From: Takakia lepidozioides
Taxonomy: Eukaryota > Streptophyta > Takakiopsida > Takakiales > Takakiaceae
Direction of reading: 5' to 3'
Assembly: GCA_030704615.1 (NCBI GenBank)
Contig: CM060731.1
Span: 51,708,001-51,772,000, forward strand
DNA: 64,000 nucleotides
The notes under the pieces were generated by a model. That model searched no databases and had not been told where the DNA came from. It was given only the letters and a program-made list of their open reading frames with translations. The position numbers and the translations under genes were made by a program. How positions within the stretch are numbered: the first letter of the stretch is position 1; every line of letters starts with the position of its first letter. Below are positions 47,101-58,715 of the stretch, one piece after another.

Positions 47101-48529
47101 ACGCCCGATTATCCAGCCAGGAGTTGCATGTCCATGGAAAATGTCCTCTTACACCAGAGGAGGTCGGAATCATGTTAGCAGCCCTGGGCTTCAGCGGCCG
47201 CACCCGGGTCTATGTTGCGTCTTATACGGTGAATATCTCTGGTTCCACATCAAATGCAATACTGGAAATAATGGAATGAAGATATTGAACGTAGTACCAA
47301 AGTAGTTCCAGAAGTTCTGCAGCCAGAAACTCCCAGAAGCTTTGTGAAACTCACCATGAAAACTTGGAGACAGGCGGATTTGGATGGTTTGCAGTTGGAG
47401 GGTTGTTTTTGACCCTAAAGCTTTCAGGCCTGAGTAGGTATCCATGTGCATAGACCTTTTAATCCTGGGTCCCCAGTCTAGGACCTTGCTATAAAAGCAA
47501 GTGAAGTGGATACTGAGAGTTCTATGTATTTCTTTGCTGCTCATTGGCAGCCACAACTTTCAGCTTCCAACTGAAACATTATCACACATCAGTGTGCTGT
47601 TGTATGTAGTCCTGGTTGATTGAGCTCGGATGCACCCTAATTACCTCTCTTTCCTCATGTTCATAGACACACGAATAACCTTTTTTGGTGTTGATCAGGT
47701 GTATGGAGGGGCCGCAAGAATGGAGTTTCTGCACAACTTGTTCCCAGGCATGGTGAACAAGCATATCTTAGCCACAGATATGGAGCTTCAGCCATTTGAG
47801 GGCAAGGCCTCACTTTTGGCAGCAATTGACTACTACGTATGCTTGCACAGTGACGTCTTCATTTCAGCTTCGCCTGGCAACATGCATAATGCTCTGGTAA
47901 TCTATGAAGCCACTTTTTCATGTGACTCCAATATTTGTAAGGTTCGAAGTTCCTGCAGGCAGTCTGGGACTTCTAGACAGTTGCAGGCGTCATCGCTTCC
48001 ATTTTTCACAACTGCCGTGCAACAAGTAGTGACTATGTTATTCGTTCTTGATGATTCTCTGTGATCCCTCTGTAAGCACTCTCTTGTGATTCTCTGGCCT
48101 CAACAGCAGTGTCTATTGAAATTAATTCTGAAATGCAGTTAGGACATTCACATCTCTCCACAACTGACCATCGAGAACATCTTGCTGCCTCAGGGCATTT
48201 CTGGTGTTTTCTCTGTCCATCTTCAATCAATTCCTTCCTAGAAATTGAGTGTGAAAAGGAAGAGTGACAAGGGATACCATCGGTGCTCTATTGTATGTGT
48301 GCAGGCAGGGCATCGTGCATACTTGAATGTGAGGAAGACCATACGACCAGATATGGTGTTGCTTGCAAACCTCTTCTCCAACGAGAGCTTGGGATGGCCA
48401 GAGTTTCAGAACCGCGTCATTGAAGGCCATGAAAAGCGGCTTGGTCAAATCCGGTTACGCCAACCATCCCAGTCTATCTATGCCTATCCAGCACCAGATT
48501 GTATGTGTGGACAGACAAATTCATTGTAG
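44129..48529 (+). CDS. GDP-fucose protein O-fucosyltransferase-type glycosyltransferase (5' end unresolved)
   Basis: Plant O-FucT family (GT106-like, DUF246) enzymes are Golgi type II proteins acting on cell-wall glycans or proteins. Exons found: 44129-44191, 44949-45030, 45248-45318, 45529-45617, 45895-46098, 46661-46898, 47001-47228, 47699-47896 and 48305-48529 (TAG). Phases agree at each join. Family blocks in order: WDSSDHGGWEPC, VFLEGGLNQQRMGICDAVAL, LLLPQFDVNSVWQDS, FADIFDVEHF, SYGIVAIAPFSHRLSF, IQRLRCRVNFEALRF, YLALHLRFDKDMAAHS (the conserved HLRxE-like site reads HLRFDKD), GKCPLTPEEVGIML, AAIDYYVCLHSDVFISASPG and the C-terminal YAYPAPDCMCG. The N-terminal anchor exon is not located. 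No break is seen. Confidence 0.9.
44706..44839 (+). repeat. Cluster of four GC-rich hairpins in an intron
   Basis: Inside the intron 44192-44948 lie four stem-loops in a row: 44706-44721 (GGTACCC/GGGTACC), 44740-44758 (GGGTGCC/GGCACCC), 44778-44791 (CCCCC-GAAA-GGGGG, a GNRA tetraloop) and 44826-44839 (CCGGC-TTCG-GCCGG, a cUUCGg tetraloop). The flanking intron is not GC-rich. The first two stems look like paralogues with a paired A-T to G-C change. Source and role are unknown. Confidence 0.75.
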
Positions 48530-50430
48530 CAGTTTTGTAAAGTACAAAATCATGATTCTTTCGTCCCTTGGAGCACTTCATTTAGGAATAGGATTAGGAC
48601 TAGCATTCATTTAGGACTGGTAGTGCACAGGTACAGGGATGCAAGAACTAAGGCAGGACCACTTTGGGAAGGCTTTCTCCCTCAAAAGTCATTAGAGCAT
48701 CTTGAGAGTGATCCAAAGGGAGGGATTTCTTCGCCGATGAACTCCCAATAAAGCTTTTGCAACAGCCCTAATGCCACATGCCCCCATCCTCATGTCAAGC
48801 AAGTTTAAGCTTGCCTGCACTGAAAGAGCCTACTAGGTGGTCCTCTGCAGAATACATTTGCGATGTGCATATATTGAGATGTGCATTGAGTTCTTCAATA
48901 AGAATAGTGTCAACAACATGATGTGTGGGGTTTCTGTTGAGGAAATGTTGCAGAACAATGAACTTTTTATTATGTGTACTATCCCTTCCAGAGCATTATA
49001 TCTGGTCACTCAATCTCTTGTTAAGGGGTGAAATATTTTATGTCTCATCCACCGATGCAGGGATTCGCCCTGGTTATTGGAGACACAGGATCTGATCAGA
49101 CCAGGGAAAGGTCGGATTGCAAAGGTAGTTGTTGACTTGAAAAAACTGTGAGGAGACGTTGTGCGAGGTGATGGAGTGGCCCCTCAGGACAAGTGGTGAA
49201 TCCTGGATCCATGTCAGTTTACCGATTATCCCCACCTAGGTGAGTTCTAAAAGGTGTGTGCAACACGACCTCCCTTAAATCCTATTTTTTTCATGGCATT
49301 CAAGTTGCGCGGTCTCCCTCTTCTGCAAGTTCGAGATACGATCCTCACCAGCTCGTTTGTCTATTTGCAACTAAGGTTCCCTGGGCTAAAAATGTGGTAA
49401 ATATGACAAAGGCACTAGAATCGACAAAGACATGGATAAGTTAGAAGTTAGAATGTGGGTAGTTAAAGATTTCATCTATTTGTGTTTGTTAGAGATCACT
49501 AGATATGATCCCCGTTGAGCGTACTATATATGACCTGCTAGTTAAACTAGCAGGTGTCGTTTTGGTTGGATGGTAGGTGAGCGGTGCGTAAGAGTGCAGC
49601 TGTTACTAATCCGTGTTAAAGGGCGTGCTGATGCTAATAAGTTAGTGTAGGATTGTTCAGACAGTCATGGTAGGTGGGGGAAGAGGCTCTTATTTACGCT
49701 AACTTTGGCTGACGTGGTCTCTATGTTTTGATAGTACTTGTAAAGGATTTGCTTAGGATGGTCTAGATTTGATGCACATCCGATGGGGTTACAGCATCAG
49801 CTGGGTTGTACGTACCAACTCATTGCTCAGACTCCGACATCTTCATCTCTCCCTACAGAGCTAGCTATTTGTCTCTTCCTCACTCATCACCGATCCCCTT
49901 ATTATGACTTCAGAAGAGACATGCAACTACGTCTCTCTGTTTCGTCCTCTCTGGAGTCTGGATGTGGTTCTGATCTCTCACTGTCCTTTTCATTTCTCTC
50001 TCTCTCTCTTTCTCCTTCATTTCTTCTATGTCATCTCCGCGTCCGCGAGGCATCTGACATCCCCCTTGGACTTTGGACCCACAGAGGATGCAACAAACAG
50101 ATACACACAGACACACATACCCAAACTCAACAAACACAGAGAGGTAATGAGCACCGGCTTGGCGTGTACCTCTGCATCATGCTGCCTAGACGACATTTGA
50201 CACGACACGACAAAGCACTGCTGCGAGTCAGCTGTGTAGTGGCCCTCTCTGACACACACGCACTCTCTTTCTCTCTGCAGCACCCACTTTTCCCACTTTT
50301 CCCACGTAACTTAACTGTACGATGCTGCTCAGATTCTTTGGAGAATTTTGAATACCAACACTTGGGTTACTATACTACCTAACTTACCCAATGGAATCTG
50401 CTCATCCAAGCACAATGCAAACTCTGCGAC
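48530..50430. other. 3' UTR and intergenic region
   Basis: No gene recognised. A 10-bp perfect hairpin sits at 49533-49555 (ACCTGCTAGT, loop TAA). The 49,783-50,382 stretch has an open frame but its product is low-complexity Ser/Leu-rich with no family resemblance. CT-rich runs occur near 49,995-50,015. Confidence 0.35.
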
Positions 50431-50437
50431 TGTCGAC

Positions 50438-50544
50438 CGGCCGGCCTTCGCACACTGTCCCAAATTTACTTAGGCGATAGTGCCCGGGCTGCCCCGCCTC
50501 CCACCTGCCCGCTGCGCCACGTCCTCTACGCCACGCTGGCGCAC
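50438..50544 (+). repeat. GC-rich inverted repeat, left copy
   Basis: About 70 bp (CACCTGCCCGCTGCGCCACG, then TCCTCTACGCCACGCTGGCG and flanks) is the reverse complement of 54119-54190 with few mismatches, and weaker similarity (GGCCGGCCTTCGCAC vs GGCCGACCCTCCGCAC) continues outward. The two copies face each other across about 3.6 kb of AT-rich DNA. Confidence 0.7.
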
Positions 50545-50866
50545 GTCCCCTGCGGGGCCACACACCCCTTTTGTCACGGGGCATTTGGGCACTAGGGCTA
50601 AACGCTCTCATATACTCTCAAAATTGTGTGGCTGAAAGCAGGTTTAGCCATACCTTTTTAGAGAGTCTACTAGGGTAGTCTGTGTCGTTGGCCAATGATG
50701 AATTGAAATCTAACACCAACTGCAATGTCCTATGTATCCACGTATGTCTCATATGTTAAGGCCCATCTAAGCCCAAGTGCAATCTCCTATGTATCCAAGT
50801 GCTTCTCCAATGTAGCGACCTCCTTCCAACACTTAATTTTGTAATTTAGTTGAATTTTCAGCGACC

Positions 50867-51383
50867 AATTTTTATTTTTATTTTTTTATCCTTTTAGAAA
50901 AGAGGGACGGAGGCCTCAAAACTTTATAGATAAGGACGTAAATATCTGAGATGTACAAGAGGAAAAAATAACCTTTGGGGAAGTGCCATTAGGAAGGCTC
51001 TGCTTCTGACCTACACCTAAAAGAAAGGGATAACGGAGAAGAAGCCAAAGGCAGAACAAGAGAAGATAAGAGCTCAGCAAGGAACTGAGATAACCAGGAG
51101 TGGAAAATAACAGCCATTGTTGTTGAGAAGAAGGTAAGAGTAAAGCAAGGAGCTGCCTAAGGAGCAAAGCCAGGCAAAGCATCCAAGCGGCAAACCGAGC
51201 TCTGCACAACAAGAACCAACCATGGCAGCAGTTGATGAAAGACCAGCAACCAAATTGTTCATATTTCTATAATTTTCGGCCCATATGTCCAAATTTTGTG
51301 AAACCGAGTCGGTGCACACCTACTCATCAAGGGCTTTCCAACGGTACCAAAATCGTGGCCCAAAGGCCACCTCCACTGTCCTT
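50867..51383 (-). mobile_element. Retroposon (LINE-like 3' end) flanked by 23-bp direct repeats
   Basis: A 517-bp segment is bounded by identical 23-bp repeats at 50844-50866 and 51384-51406 (ATTTAGTTGAATTTTCAGCG plus ACC). On the minus strand it ends in GGCCTCCGTCCCTCTTTTCT followed by an A-rich tail (T-rich on the plus strand, 50,870-50,890), the form of a target-primed insertion. No coding domain survives. The sequence just inside the right edge resembles sequence just outside it, so a tandem duplication is a competing reading. Confidence 0.6.
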
Positions 51384-51406
51384 ATTTAGTTGAATTTTCA
51401 GCGACC

Positions 51407-52660
51407 CAATGGTACTAAAATCGTGGCCAAAGGCCTCGCGGTTTGGGCGATCTCAAGGACACTACACACAATATTGTGAACACCAATATTTTAAAAAATC
51501 CCAATTTATATTTACGTCCACGTGCACAAAAAGACAAATGAAGGGCCAATCATTGTTCCAGAAAAGCCCACTTTTCTATTTTTCACGAACTTCCAGCGAC
51601 CAAAAGTATTTGACGCAGGTCCAAAGTTATAAGACCAAGTCGTTGTACTCCACCTCATCGAGGGCAAGGTTGGGGCAGCCCTGCGGTTTGGGAGATCTCA
51701 ACATTGCAAAACAAAACAAACAAACTACCTTGCTTCATATATTGATGGCAAATTATAGAAGATACACTACAAAACTATCTTAGGAATACCATATGTAAGT
51801 TTTTTTTTTTTTTGTTTTTTTTTTTTTTGTAGTAGGTGTTAACGATGGTTGGGTGCCATACCTTATGACTAAACTGTTTGAAAATATGGTGAAAAATGAC
51901 ACATGCGGATTGCACTACATTCTTCCATTTAAAAATATATCATTTATCTATTTTGTTATGATGAACTTGATATACATGAGTAAATTATTATATCTAATTA
52001 TTGATGAATGTATTTTGTTTTCAAATGACTTTTAACTTAGCTAGAGAAATTTTAGATTGTGTAAGTTTAGGGATGTCATTGAATGGATTGGTATTGTCGC
52101 GGATGTTAATATCTCATGTAATATATTGACAAAAATATATAACATATCTTAGTACAATAAGCTATAAACATGTCAAAAAGAATGCAAAAATTGGGTTTAG
52201 GAGTACCATCATTTAAATGGGGATTAGTATTACGTTAGATGTGATATTTCATATTTATTAACAAAAGTGTATAGTGTATATACATACAATCAGACATACT
52301 ATTATGAAAAAAATGAGCAAAAATGGGTTTATGAGTGTCAATTAAGTGGGGTGGTGTTGAGTGTTGTAATGGCATTGTGGCCCTTCCCGGGTATCAATAG
52401 TAGGGATCAGCAGGTTCTTCGAGAACTTACTGGTCGGGTAGGTGGTAGGTCGAATACCCAATTAGACATACAATGGATTACGGTTTGGGGCTCCCATTTC
52501 ATATCAGGTTGTTACTATTATTTCGCGGCTATGAATGCTAAATAATCATACTACAGGCCCGGATCGCTGGAGATTTGGTTGTGCATCCTGGGTAGGGTAT
52601 CGCAAACACTTAAGACACATAATGGGGTGACGGCATAGTATGATATCTCTTTTGTCTGGG
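51407..52660. other. AT-rich repeat-derived DNA
   Basis: Contains T-runs at about 51,801-51,828 and otherwise AT-rich DNA. Short stretches near 51,300-51,700 resemble each other loosely (CACCTCATCGAGGGC and CACCTACTCATCAAGGGC). No gene seen. Confidence 0.3.
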
Positions 52661-52661
52661 G

Positions 52662-52847
52662 AGTTTGGGCTATTCAAATGGCCATTTGAATATTGGAATG
52701 AGCCATTTGAATAGTTCAAATGACCATTAGAAATGGCCCTGCGGAGGTTATTTTTTCCTCCTTTTGTCTTCATTTTTCCATTTAATAAAGTTTGTCAGGG
52801 CCGTTGTCGCAAGTTCTTAAACCAAAAAAAAAAAAAAAAAAAAAAAA
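52662..52847 (+). repeat. LINE-like 3' tail with 22-bp palindrome, copy 1
   Basis: Begins TTTGGGC, then a 22-bp perfect palindrome (52671-52692; core ATTCAAATGGCCATTTGAAT), then a segment ending TTTAATAAAGTTTGTCAGGG and an A24 tract (52824-52847). Confidence 0.65.
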
Positions 52848-52850
52848 CCA

Positions 52851-53035
52851 TTTGGGCTATTCAAATGGCCATTTGAATATTGGAATGAGCCATTTCAATA
52901 CTTTAAATGACCATTTCAATTCTGGAGCTCCGCAGGCTTATATTTTCCCTGTTTTTTGGCTGAATTGTTCTATGTGTTCCTTGGCTTCGGCCTTTTAGTA
53001 ATAAAATGATTTAAAGGGCCTCCGTCCCCTTTTAT
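52851..53035 (+). repeat. LINE-like 3' tail with 22-bp palindrome, copy 2
   Basis: Starts three bases after the poly-A of copy 1 with the same TTTGGGC and the same palindrome (52858-52879). It stays similar for about 75 bp, then ends AGTAATAAAATGATTTAAAG and GGGCCTCCGTCCCCTTTT, a tail shared with other repeats in the window. Confidence 0.65.
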
Positions 53036-54060
53036 TATTAAAAATAATAATATTTATACTCGTATTGATATTCAGCTGATATTAACAAGAAAAAACCCAT
53101 ACTATTGATACCATATATTGTGCATATCTAAGGGAAATACGTATACCATTATACTATTTGCAAATTTGTCATTTTGTAATACTTAAAATGATCCCAGAGT
53201 AAAAAACAAAGCACCCCTCCGGAACCTACCATGCCTGGTATATTAAAATGTTGATACCCGCACAACACTGGTGGTGTTACATTACATGACATATTAACAA
53301 AATGTATGTCAAATTTTCATACATGTAGCCATATTCATATGCAAAAGCGTTGGAATATGGGTCATTTAACTAGGCTAATATTACATTTGATGTTGATACT
53401 TAGTGTGGGCTAATTGTGGTCGGATATCATATATACATCTTAAGTTCAAAATGCATACCGTCAAGTGTATAAATCATATAAGTCATACATTGGTGTCAAA
53501 ATGTGCAAGAGTACATATGCTTAGACTATGGTCATTAATTTATATCTACTAGTGGCACATTTTGCGTCAATATTTAATGAGCATGTACATAATAGTATAC
53601 ATCAAAACACAATGTCCCTTTCATAGCTGAGTTCAAAGTCATTTGAAAACAAAACAAAACTTGTTGAATGATACATAAACACGATAAAAAACCATTACAT
53701 TTATATAATATACTAATGTATATCAAGTTCATAATGAATAATAATCATATTCCTCATTATAATATTACTCAAATACATAAAATGCATTAACAATATATAT
53801 TAATGATACTTTTTAAATAAAAATTATTGTCGACCAAGTACATATTTTCAAATACGTATGTCGTTTCTCTCTTTTTCTTATTACATTTCAGTCATTATTT
53901 TTTATTCATATTTTAAATTTATATATTCATCAAATATTTACATTATAATTCACTGTATTCAGTATAATGTGAACACTACAATTATATTCTCATATCTAAG
54001 ATATTAATCTCATATCTAAGATATTTTTTAATTTAAAAATAATAATTTGTACATATTAAA
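53036..54060. other. Very AT-rich DNA
   Basis: About 1 kb of AT-rich sequence with many ATATTAA-like words and a tandem ATCTCATATCTAAGATATT duplication near 53,990-54,025. No coding sequence. Confidence 0.4.
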
Positions 54061-54118
54061 TCCGTGCCCGCTGTGCCAGCGTGGAGAGACAGGATGGCAG
54101 TCGCGCACAGGAGGGCTT

Positions 54119-54238
54119 GTGCGCCAGCGTGGCATAGAGGACGTGGCGCAGCGGGCAGGTTGGAGGCTGGGCAGCCACGGCACTACCCCCTCCCCCGGGG
54201 TTTGTGGGACATAATAAGCCTAGTGCGGAGGGTCGGCC
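54119..54238 (-). repeat. GC-rich inverted repeat, right copy
   Basis: Reverse complement of the copy at 50438-50544. The word GTGCCAGCGTGG/GCGCCAGCGTGG occurs twice here (54,071 and 54,121), so the right arm is internally duplicated. Confidence 0.7.
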
Positions 54239-54439
54239 AAGTTTTGTAAGTTAAAACACTGCGCCTGCCAACACAAAATTATTGCACCATAAAATATGTA
54301 TAAAATCAGGCGGTCAAGGCCTGCTCTTCATTTCTTGCTTTTTGCTCCCAATTTTTCAACTCCACCTTTTACACTTAATGCCACAAAGTAACCCGGGTTA
54401 CAATTTGATATGCCATGGTTCCATGGTGTTTCATGACAA

Positions 54440-54640
54440 CCAAGTTATAGCCGAGTGGTAATAATGTACCTCGAAAGTGGTTGTGGGTTCAATCCACTGA
54501 TTGGTGTGACAAATGTGTCGACCTTCCCGCCGGAAGGAAGGCTACTGCCTTCTGGGTCGAGAGACACCATAATTTAGGCTTCTTTGGGGAGGGCGTCAAA
54601 CTTTTTCCTTTGTACATTTTTTTGGGTGTTTCATCCACAA
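54440..54640 (+). mobile_element. tRNA-derived SINE
   Basis: The head carries a Pol III A box (TAGCCGAGTGG, 54448-54458) and B box (GGTTCAATCC, 54486-54495) 27 bp apart, followed by an unrelated body with CCTTCCCGCCGGAAGGAAGG. The B-box part matches the units of the 79-bp tandem array at 59 kb in inverse orientation. Confidence 0.65.
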
Positions 54641-54829
54641 GGAGTGCCTTTTTCAGTTGGCCAGTCTCTACTTGTTTTTCCATCCGACTACTGTAGCCTT
54701 GGCCCTGTGGGCAATGTGAATTCAAGAGCTTGGGTGACGAATGCTTGATGAGAGAGGATCCGGTAGAAGCCAAACTGGTAGCACTTGTTAGTGGATGCTG
54801 GTAATGTCCGTTAGGTGAGGCATTGTGGA

Positions 54830-55291
54830 CTCCGTAAAAATTGTCGCAGTGCTCCTTCATTCATTGAATCATCAGTGCGATGAGTTCAACTATAGAAAAA
54901 GGATCAGTGTCGCGATTAAGTCGCAGCCTCAGTGCAAAGAAGCTTCAGTGTTGGCTCGCAAGAAGCTTCATTGTGGCTCCAAGTTTTGGTCGATACCTAT
55001 TCATGTCGCCTGCGTTGCAAATAAGGTTCATTGTCGGCTCCAAGTTTGGTGGATACCTATGTCACCTGAGTTGCAAATAAGGTTCTTTGACGGATACCTA
55101 TTATTATTATCGCGGATCACTCCGGCAACTCAACAACGACAAATTTGTGCGTTTATCATACGGAGCTCAGAGCCTAACCCTTTGACTCTGTTTTTATTGA
55201 TGCCTCCCTGTTCTTTTTCTTTGGTTGGCGATTAAGCTGAGTAAAAGGGCCTCCGTCCCCTTTCCTTAGGGGAAAAAAAAAAAAAAAAAAA
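54830..55291 (+). mobile_element. Retroposon tail with poly-A
   Basis: Ends AGTAAAAGGGCCTCCGTCCC, CTTTCCTTAGGGG and an A19 tract (55273-55291). Contains an imperfect tandem repeat of about 56-60 bp (TTCATTGTGGCTCC ... GATACCTAT ... GTTGCAAATAAGG) at 54,966-55,100. Probably the 3' end of a 5'-truncated LINE or a composite SINE. Confidence 0.5.
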
Positions 55292-57900
55292 GTTTGAGAG
55301 GCAGTCTTTTTGGACTATAGAAATTTCTTGGTGCATCATAGCACACAACACCTCTATTAAGTTGACAACCATGAGTTATCCCCGTCTTACATTGTACACA
55401 ATAACATCTTATTTGGCCAAAGCGAAACCCAAATTTTCCAAACTGTTGCGAACTGGACACCTTCAAGAACCCCAATTTATAGGAGGGAGGGGCTTCCTTA
55501 GAGTTAGTGGCCTCCCAATGGAGAGTATGTATGTCTAGCGCGACCCTTGCATCCATCAACGTTATAGCTTTTTGTTGCGACCTGGGCTCTTTTGTCGGAA
55601 AAGGGCTACCACTTAGCCGCATTCCACAGTTTCCTTGCCTTTTTATCTTTTTAAGAAAAAAGTTTTATAATCCTTTTCCTCGATCACTCTGACTAATAAA
55701 TAGTGAGTCATATGATTTTTTGTTCATAACAAAAAACAGCACTATCATGCTTACATTTGACATCCAAAGACTTCCAGACACCAAGTGAGATTCTACGACA
55801 GGCATAGTGCCGACCTTGCTAGTTTCCGGCCACAGCTCCCCCGCACCCGCTTCGCCACTATCTTCGGGACCCCACCTGGATCGTAGGCCAGTGTTGGAAA
55901 TGTTACGCAACTCACGCGGATTGAGATGCCAGCCTCCTTTCGAGACATTTGTGTTTACATGACGACCTCCTTTCGAGACATTTGTGTTTCCGTGATGACC
56001 GAAGAATGAATGAAAATACTCAAATGCAGTTGATGTAGGAATATTGGAATAGAGAATTTCCAAGCCATTGCTCAACAACATGGAACGCACGAAGGTTCCG
56101 CACCAAATTGCGAACACCAAATTTGACCGTTCCCAACGTTTTAAATGGGACGACGAAGAATATGTCCCACTTTGTTTTTAGAGGGCAGGCCCAACAGTGA
56201 GTTGAACGACGTACCCAGTACTTACCTACAGTGCCCTGGCCTGTCCAACGCAGAAAATTAAACGATCCAGTTTCCAAGGTCAAGAGCACCCAATAATAAT
56301 CCCATATCGTTTGCACGATTCTTACGCGACCAAAACATATATATATGCATAGCCGGCGCGTCAGAGAGCTGCGAGTGTCGGTGACGACAGAACGTATTTA
56401 ATGTCATCGCCACGTCGCAGTTATGGCTAGTTCGTCCAAGTTCGGCGCGCTGGCGAGATTCGGAAGGATGGAATCCGCGACACTCATCGCTGTATTCATC
56501 CATCCGAATCTGTGCGCTGTGCCAAGCGCTACGCGACGTCTGAATGGCACGGACGACAGGATCGTTTATTGTGTGGGTGAACCGGGGCTTCCAAAAAACA
56601 ATAGACGGTCAGTCATGGGTCAGTCGTGAATGTGAGACCCGTTCTTTTGCAGTGTATAAGACAAACACTCCTTTCGACCGCAGTCTTCCCAATCGCTATG
56701 CCTACCCTTCCTTCCATCAATGTGATCAATCAAACATCCTGCCATGGAATCTTAAGAAATTTTATCGCCTCCTCTTCATGCACCCTTCCCATGCAACAAT
56801 ATTGCAGATTCGACTTTTGGGCTTCTGTCATTTGGTGCAATGTATTCATCAGTGTACCATCAAGTTATGAATCATGTATAATGTGTGAATATGTCAGCCC
56901 AAATGATGATGCGGGTCAGTCTGTGTGAAGGCCCGGCATCTCTAGTTCTCTGTAGCAAATGATATGAGCGAAGGTGGATGATGATAGTATGTAGAAGAGC
57001 TTACTTGCCCACATACTCATCCACACCCAGTCTTGTACCTTGTACACACAGCGGGTTGAGCAAGACAACAGTAAAACTAAAATCATGCTCTAATTGCTTT
57101 CCAGTGATGTGTCGGGTAGATTCCGATCACTGTCTTCTAAGTAGGTACTCCAAGTCTGTTTGGATTTTTCTCATTTGGGGGTCACACTAGTTTTTGGAGG
57201 GAAACTCTCTATACAAACAATATCAACATACATACACCAACGTAGGCCACAGTGCCACACGGCTGTAAAGAACACGTGCAGCTTCGTGCAATGTTTCCTG
57301 GAACTTTCGATCTCGGTTATATACAAAACACAGAGTTGAATCGAAGACGCTAGCCTATCGATCTCGTGACGTGGAAGAGGTTTGGGTTGCGGAGGGTCAA
57401 GGTGTTGGAATCGCGGAGGTGCAGCTCATCACTCGGATTGAGTGGGGTTGACGTGCAGACATGAAGCAGCGATAATTATTATAAGCAAGTTAAGCCCCAA
57501 GGAAGCAAGGGAGGGGCTGCCCACCCCCCCCCGTACGTCTCGTGCGCCACATGACCCAGTCTTGTAAGACAGCGCAGGGCGGCATATTAGGGTTTCGCCC
57601 CACATTGTACCCACAAAACAACCGCGGATTGGAAGGGTGGCCCGGCGCTTGTCCCACGCGCTGTCCCGACTAGCTCGCCCTGCGTCCTCAACTGTGGCCA
57701 TTTGCGTGCAATCGATATGGGATATATCCCTTCGCGCTTTGGGTGCCTACCACGCCATACTGCTCGCTCACCCACATTTTCCCTGATGTCCAGCGATAAA
57801 AATATTTGTGGGATTATTCTGCGATCCAATGTGGTCGACAAAGTGAACCGTTGGGGGCTCCGCGCAACGACGCCACTTTATTATTAGAGGTTGTTGAAAC
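55292..57900. other. Intergenic, one small tandem repeat
   Basis: Holds a 33-bp unit repeated twice (CCTCCTTTCGAGACATTTGT, 55933-55998). Minus-strand open stretches at 55,665-56,500 are low in family resemblance. A possible TATATATATGCAT stretch lies at 56,338. No gene recognised. Confidence 0.35.
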
Positions 57901-58056
57901 ATGAGTGTTGCGCCCTTGAGTTTTACGTAACGATGAGTGTTGCGCCATTGAGTTTTACGTAACGATGAGTGTTGCACCGTCGATTTTTACGTAACTATGA
58001 GTGTTGCTATGTCGAGTTTTACGTAACGATGAGTGTTGTGCCATTGAGTTTTGCGG
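57901..58056 (+). repeat. 32-bp tandem repeat, about five copies
   Basis: Units start at 57901, 57933, 57965, 57997 and 58029. Each reads ATGAGTGTTG, a variable middle of about 8 bp, then GAGTTTTACGTAACG. The ends are constant and the centre varies; the last unit is partial. Confidence 0.9.
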
Positions 58057-58715
58057 ACTGGAATGTCGGCTTGTTGTAGATTGATGTTTTTAATTAGCTG
58101 ATGGTCTGATCTCATACTTGGGGCTTGTATAACTCAATAATCATCACTTTTGCTACCCGTGCACCTACATTCATCCATCTTCTTTTCTTTCCAATGGAAT
58201 GGAAGTTCATCCGTTCGTTGACTGACTGGATGGTAGTGTAAAGGAGACATACAAATAGGAAATACATCCAGTCGACCGTATAAAATCTTAATTAAAAAAG
58301 GGGAAATAAATAGGTAAGTTCACGCCAAAGCAAGGGAGACCAAAATAAAATAAAATAAATAAAATAAAAAATGGAAGGGGTGGGCGATAAATGGCCTTTT
58401 TTTTTTAAAGACACCATTCTTTGTCATAGTAGATCATTGTTTTCCTTTTTTCTTTTTATACAGTGCTACTAATATAGCTCACGAAGAAGAATATGTTTTG
58501 GCCCTGATATTTTGATTTGATTTTTAATTTGTTCTTAAGGGAATACACCTGGGAGCGACCGTCGCTTGGCTAAAAAGGTTATTATTTATTATTATATTAT
58601 TTGCTGGGGTCCTAAGCTGTCTATGATATAAAATGATTATCCCCTTTTTTTTTAAATTAGTTGTTCTATTTTATTTTTAAAGAACTTTAAAAAACTTTGT
58701 ATAATCTTAGAAGCC

